Shown: in pieces, positions 60,997 through 64,000 of the stretch | Layout: every line of letters starts with the position of its first letter | Position numbering within the stretch: position 1 is the stretch's first letter | Assembly: GCF_010078385.1 (NCBI RefSeq) | Contig: NZ_SIJC01000008.1 | Span: forward strand, 62,001-126,000 | Source: Chengkuizengella sediminis | Lineage (GTDB): Bacteria > Bacillota > Bacilli > Paenibacillales > KCTC-33759 | DNA: 64,000 nt | Direction: 5' to 3' | Program-made: the position numbers and the translations under genes | The notes under the pieces: generated by a model | Told to the model about the DNA's origin: nothing | Database searches by the model: none | The model's input: only the letters and a program-made list of their open reading frames with translations

Positions 60997-61668
60997 ATGA
61001 TAAAATCCGTGATTTTTGATTTAGATGGTACATTACTTAACAGAAACGAATCATTAAGACGTTTTATTGACGATCAATATAATAAAATAGATGCATTGAA
61101 GAAAATAGACAAACAAACTTATATTCAACGGTTTATTGATTTAGATGATCATGGATATGTTTGGAAAGATAAAGTCTATGGCCAACTGATAAAAGAATAT
61201 CATTTGTCTATAACTGTAGAAGAGTTGTTGGAAGACTATATCAACTCCTTTCAACATCATTGCATTGGTTTTCCTGGACTTATGGAAATGTTAGCTGCAT
61301 TAAAAAACAAAGGGTTAAAGTTAGCAATTATTTCAAACGGTTATGGAATGTTTCAATATCAAAATATACAAGCACTAGAAATAGAAAACTATTTTGATTT
61401 CATTGTTATTTCTGAATGGGAGGGCATAAAAAAACCAGAGCCTGAAATATTTCGAAATACATTAAAAAAATTAGGTGTAAAGGCAGATGAAGCTATATAT
61501 TTCGGGGATCATCCAGATAATGATGTTATTGCAAGTCGAAATGTAGGTATGAGGGCATTATGGAAGGAAAGTAATTTGTATGACGTTCCATCAGAAAATG
61601 ATGGGATTATTCGTGATCTGTTAGATGTGAACAAGATTATTAATGAGTTACAAAAACAAAATGATTGA
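60997..61668 (+). CDS. HAD-superfamily hydrolase
   Basis: The 223-residue phosphatase has complete motifs: VIFDLDGTLLN (Asp8, Asp10), AIISNGYG, KKPEPEIF (motif III Lys) and YFGDHPDNDVIAS (motif IV). The cap domain is at about residues 20-95. It resembles YfnB/5'-nucleotidase-type enzymes. GGGAGG precedes the ATG. It is one of three HAD proteins in a 5-kb run; the other complete one is at 59177. Confidence 0.9.
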   Translation: MIKSVIFDLDGTLLNRNESLRRFIDDQYNKIDALKKIDKQTYIQRFIDLDDHGYVWKDKVYGQLIKEYHLSITVEELLEDYINSFQHHCIGFPGLMEMLAALKNKGLKLAIISNGYGMFQYQNIQALEIENYFDFIVISEWEGIKKPEPEIFRNTLKKLGVKADEAIYFGDHPDNDVIASRNVGMRALWKESNLYDVPSENDGIIRDLLDVNKIINELQKQND

Positions 61669-61703
61669 TTATTTGCAAATAATGAATTATGGGGTGAAAG
61701 AAT

Positions 61704-62174
61704 ATGCAAATACGTTCTTTAAAACCAACTGATTATGAAATAATTAGTCCATTAATAGACGAATGGTGGGGTGGACGAAAGATGAGGCACTTACTACCAA
61801 AACTATTTTTTAATCATTTTAATCAGACTAGTTTCATTGTAGAAAAGGATGAAGAAATTATTGGATTTTTAATCGGATTTTTATCACAAACATTTTCTGA
61901 CAAAGCCTATATTCATTTTGTTGGTGTTCATCCAGAATATAGAAAATGTAATGTAGGGAAACAACTTTATAATGTTTTTTTTGATATAGCAAAACATTAC
62001 GATCGTAATACTGTACATTGCTTAACCTCACCTGTTAATAAAACTTCCATTTCATTTCATCAAAAAATGGGGTTTAATATCGAAGAAGGTAACATTGAAA
62101 TTGAGGGTGTATCTATACATACAAATTATGATGGGACGGGTCAAGATCGGGTTTTATTTGTTAAAAAGATATAA
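61704..62174 (+). CDS. GNAT-family N-acetyltransferase
   Basis: The 156-residue protein has the GNAT order: IRSLKPTDYEIISPLI, FIVEKDEEIIGFLIGF, AYIHFVGVHPEYRKCNVGKQLYNVFF (acetyl-CoA loop, with Asn where Gly is usual) and VHCLTSPVNKTSISFHQKMGF. The acceptor is unknown. GGGGTGAAAGAAT precedes the ATG. Confidence 0.88.
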   Translation: MQIRSLKPTDYEIISPLIDEWWGGRKMRHLLPKLFFNHFNQTSFIVEKDEEIIGFLIGFLSQTFSDKAYIHFVGVHPEYRKCNVGKQLYNVFFDIAKHYDRNTVHCLTSPVNKTSISFHQKMGFNIEEGNIEIEGVSIHTNYDGTGQDRVLFVKKI

Positions 62175-62236
62175 AGAAATATTAATTATTTTGGTGTGTG
62201 ATTTGATAGTTTTGAAAGAATTAAGGAGAAAAGTTA

Positions 62237-63211
62237 ATGGTTGAATCTTTGATAACGATGTTAAGCCATGCGGAAAAGACATTTGAATTTAAAACGAACT
62301 GCTATAAAGAAGTTAATGGGGGTTGGTTAAATAAAAAGTGGTGTATCTCTACAAATAAAGGAGACTTTTTGATAAAACAGTTCAGTAATCAACGATACAA
62401 TCAACAAAGTTTTACTTTTATTGAACTTGCATTGCAAAGACAGCTTAATTTGAGAAATCATGGCGTTAACTGTCCCTATATCTATACAAATAACACTCAA
62501 ATTATTCAAACCCCTACACTTGAACTATGGTACATGTTAATGGAATATTGTGAAGGTTCTTCTATGAGTCCTGATTCAATCAAAGAGGATCATATGTATT
62601 ACTTGGGTAAAACATGTGCGATGATGCATAAACAATTTAAAGAGATATCTACAGAAAAAGAAATATTTCATTTTGAAAACAGTCGTGAAGTGTTATTTAA
62701 ACACTATCAAACACAATTAGAAAATGTTGAAAAACTTAATCAGATCCAACATATTCATTTGATAAAAAAGTTAGAAGCCATTATTAAAAGTTTTGATGAT
62801 CAGTTTTTTAAACAAATTCCAAAAGGGTTTACCCATTCTGATTTTGCATCTGACAATGTATTGTTTAACAATAATGATGTGATTGTTTTGGATTTTGACC
62901 GCAATTGTTATTCATATCAATGGCATGATGTAGGAAGAGCAATCATGTCCTACGCATTTAACAATGATTCAATTGATATATCCCTTTTAACTTCATTTGT
63001 TAAGGGCTATAACTCCATTTATTCGTTATCTATTTCAGAAATTGTTAAAGCAATTAAACTTGTTTGGATAGTAGAAGTTACTTGGTGGATCAAATCGGAC
63101 TTATTGTTGCAAGAGAAAGCACTAAAAGTAAAAAGATTCATAGAGGAATTAACATGGCTGACAAATCATTGGTTTGATCTAGAATCCTATCTTATGGTTA
63201 CTGAGCCCTGA
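62237..63211 (+). CDS. Aminoglycoside phosphotransferase-family kinase
   Basis: The 324-residue protein has an APH/choline-kinase fold: GGWLNKKWCISTNKGDFLIKQF (ATP lobe with Lys), YMLMEYCEGSSM (hinge), GFTHSDFASDNVLF (catalytic Asp, here HSD for HGD) and VIVLDFDRNCYSYQWHDVGRA (metal Asp). It could phosphorylate an antibiotic, a sugar or homoserine-like metabolite. CotS-like spore proteins share the fold. AAGGAG precedes the ATG. Confidence 0.85.
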   Translation: MVESLITMLSHAEKTFEFKTNCYKEVNGGWLNKKWCISTNKGDFLIKQFSNQRYNQQSFTFIELALQRQLNLRNHGVNCPYIYTNNTQIIQTPTLELWYMLMEYCEGSSMSPDSIKEDHMYYLGKTCAMMHKQFKEISTEKEIFHFENSREVLFKHYQTQLENVEKLNQIQHIHLIKKLEAIIKSFDDQFFKQIPKGFTHSDFASDNVLFNNNDVIVLDFDRNCYSYQWHDVGRAIMSYAFNNDSIDISLLTSFVKGYNSIYSLSISEIVKAIKLVWIVEVTWWIKSDLLLQEKALKVKRFIEELTWLTNHWFDLESYLMVTEP

Positions 63212-63329
63212 TTTATGGTGGATATTTAAACATTCTATAATTGAATAGAATCATTCTATAATACTTTACTCCAAAAAAGCATTATAATTAAAACCGTAAT
63301 GTTTAGAATGCTTGAAGGGAGTGATAAAA

Positions 63330-64000
63330 GTGAATAAAACGATAGGAATTATCGGCGGAATGGGACCCATGGCAACCGTTGATTTAATGGAAAAAATTAT
63401 TAAGAATACGCCTGCAAAAGATGATCAAGAACATATCCATGTTATAGCTGACAATAATGCACAAATACCAGATCGTTCTTCTGCTATTCTGGGCAAAGGA
63501 GAAGACCCAACTCCATTATTAGTACAATCAGCACAACGATTACAAAATGCAGGAGCCGATTTACTTGTTATTGCATGTAATACGGCACACTTTTTTTATA
63601 ATGCTGTAAAGAAGACAATACAAATTCCGATCTTACACATTCCTCTTGAGACAGCTTATCATTTAAAAAAGAATAATTTTAATAAGGTTGGATTATTAGC
63701 AACAGAAGGAACAGTCAAATCAAAATTGTACCAGAGATATTTTCAAAAGTATGATATTGAATTTATTCGAACTGATTATACATTACAGGAAAAAGTAATG
63801 CAGGGAATATACGATATCAAAGGTGGGAAGCTAGATACAGGTTATATGCACCTTTCGTTCGTGGCTGAACAATTGAAAAAAAGTGGAGCTGAAGCCATTG
63901 TAGCTGGTTGTACTGAAGTTCCTTTGGTATTGAAATCAACAGAGGAAATGTGTGTGATTGATCCAACAGATATCATTGCCAAAAAAGTCATAGAAGTAGC
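63330..64000 (+). CDS. Aspartate/glutamate racemase family protein (cut by window end)
   Basis: The frame is open from GTG 63330 (AAGGGAG eight bases upstream) to the last base, 223 codons, so only the end is missing. The start IGIIGGMGPMATVDLMEKII, the VIACNTAHFFYN stretch (first catalytic Cys) and VAGCTEVPLVL (second catalytic Cys) identify a PLP-independent aspartate racemase of about 230 residues. It makes D-Asp from L-Asp or acts on a related amino acid. Confidence 0.9.
   Translation, partial: MNKTIGIIGGMGPMATVDLMEKIIKNTPAKDDQEHIHVIADNNAQIPDRSSAILGKGEDPTPLLVQSAQRLQNAGADLLVIACNTAHFFYNAVKKTIQIPILHIPLETAYHLKKNNFNKVGLLATEGTVKSKLYQRYFQKYDIEFIRTDYTLQEKVMQGIYDIKGGKLDTGYMHLSFVAEQLKKSGAEAIVAGCTEVPLVLKSTEEMCVIDPTDIIAKKVIEV

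Noticed and set aside
1-64000. CRISPR arrays, tRNA and rRNA genes
   Set aside because: No regularly spaced direct repeats, cloverleaf-like or rRNA-like sequences were noticed by eye on either strand; a tRNAscan or Infernal run would be decisive.

Overview
The window is A+T-rich DNA (roughly one third G+C by eye) with strong AGGAGG-type ribosome binding sites, frequent TTG and GTG starts, hairpin-plus-T-run terminators and sigma-A-like promoters. Gene content fits an endospore-forming member of the Bacillota (Bacillaceae/Paenibacillaceae type): a Des-type lipid desaturase, immune inhibitor A, a YitT protein, a CgeB-like protein and bifunctional GshAB. No rRNA, tRNA, CRISPR array, phage gene or intact insertion sequence was found. 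The species cannot be named from this sequence.

Region 1 (1-4.1 kb): a small membrane protein, a TetR regulator, a frameshifted thiamine-binding (YqgV/MTH1187) gene and an exported GH3 glycosidase. Region 2 (4.2-24 kb) reads as one nutritional programme. A five-gene dipeptide/oligopeptide ABC importer, a secreted M6 metalloprotease, an MFS transporter and a FadR-type GntR regulator are followed by a full set of genes for hydroxyproline catabolism: two proline-racemase-family proteins, a multi-subunit FAD/[2Fe-2S] D-hydroxyproline dehydrogenase, a DapA-like deaminase and an alpha-ketoglutarate semialdehyde dehydrogenase. Nearly identical promoter/operator modules precede the peptide importer (4237-4312) and the regulator gene (15224-15273). 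This suggests a single regulator controls uptake of hydroxyproline-containing (collagen-type) peptides and their breakdown to 2-oxoglutarate.

Region 3 (24-38 kb) is mixed: YitT, Des, a GDSL esterase, a Cys-rich small protein, an Ada-zinc-domain/AlkA fusion, a two-domain multicopper oxidase, regulators, a Cys-rich MarR protein next to gshAB with a shared operator-like motif, an ABC-2 exporter, RarD and a CBS protein. Region 4 (38.3-56.6 kb) is a glycan locus. It holds three genes for a dTDP-2,6-dideoxyhexose branch (2,3-dehydratase, 3-ketoreductase, RmlD-like 4-ketoreductase), rmlACBD for dTDP-rhamnose, several glycosyltransferases including CgeB-like and StrF-like ones, a TylF-type O-methyltransferase and other methyltransferases. 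Spore-surface glycosylation is the likeliest role, by inference from CgeB. Region 5 (56.8-64 kb) is a string of small house-cleaning genes (HAD proteins, phosphoesterase, methyltransferase, acetyltransferase, kinase-like protein, aspartate racemase) interspersed with decayed genes.

Several genes are broken or missing catalytic residues. These are the YqgV frameshift, a proline-racemase paralogue with Tyr in place of the second catalytic residue, a HAD protein lacking its nucleophile Asp, an RmlD homologue lacking two Rossmann glycines, and remnants of a class V aminotransferase, rmlC, a cupin gene and an acetyltransferase gene.
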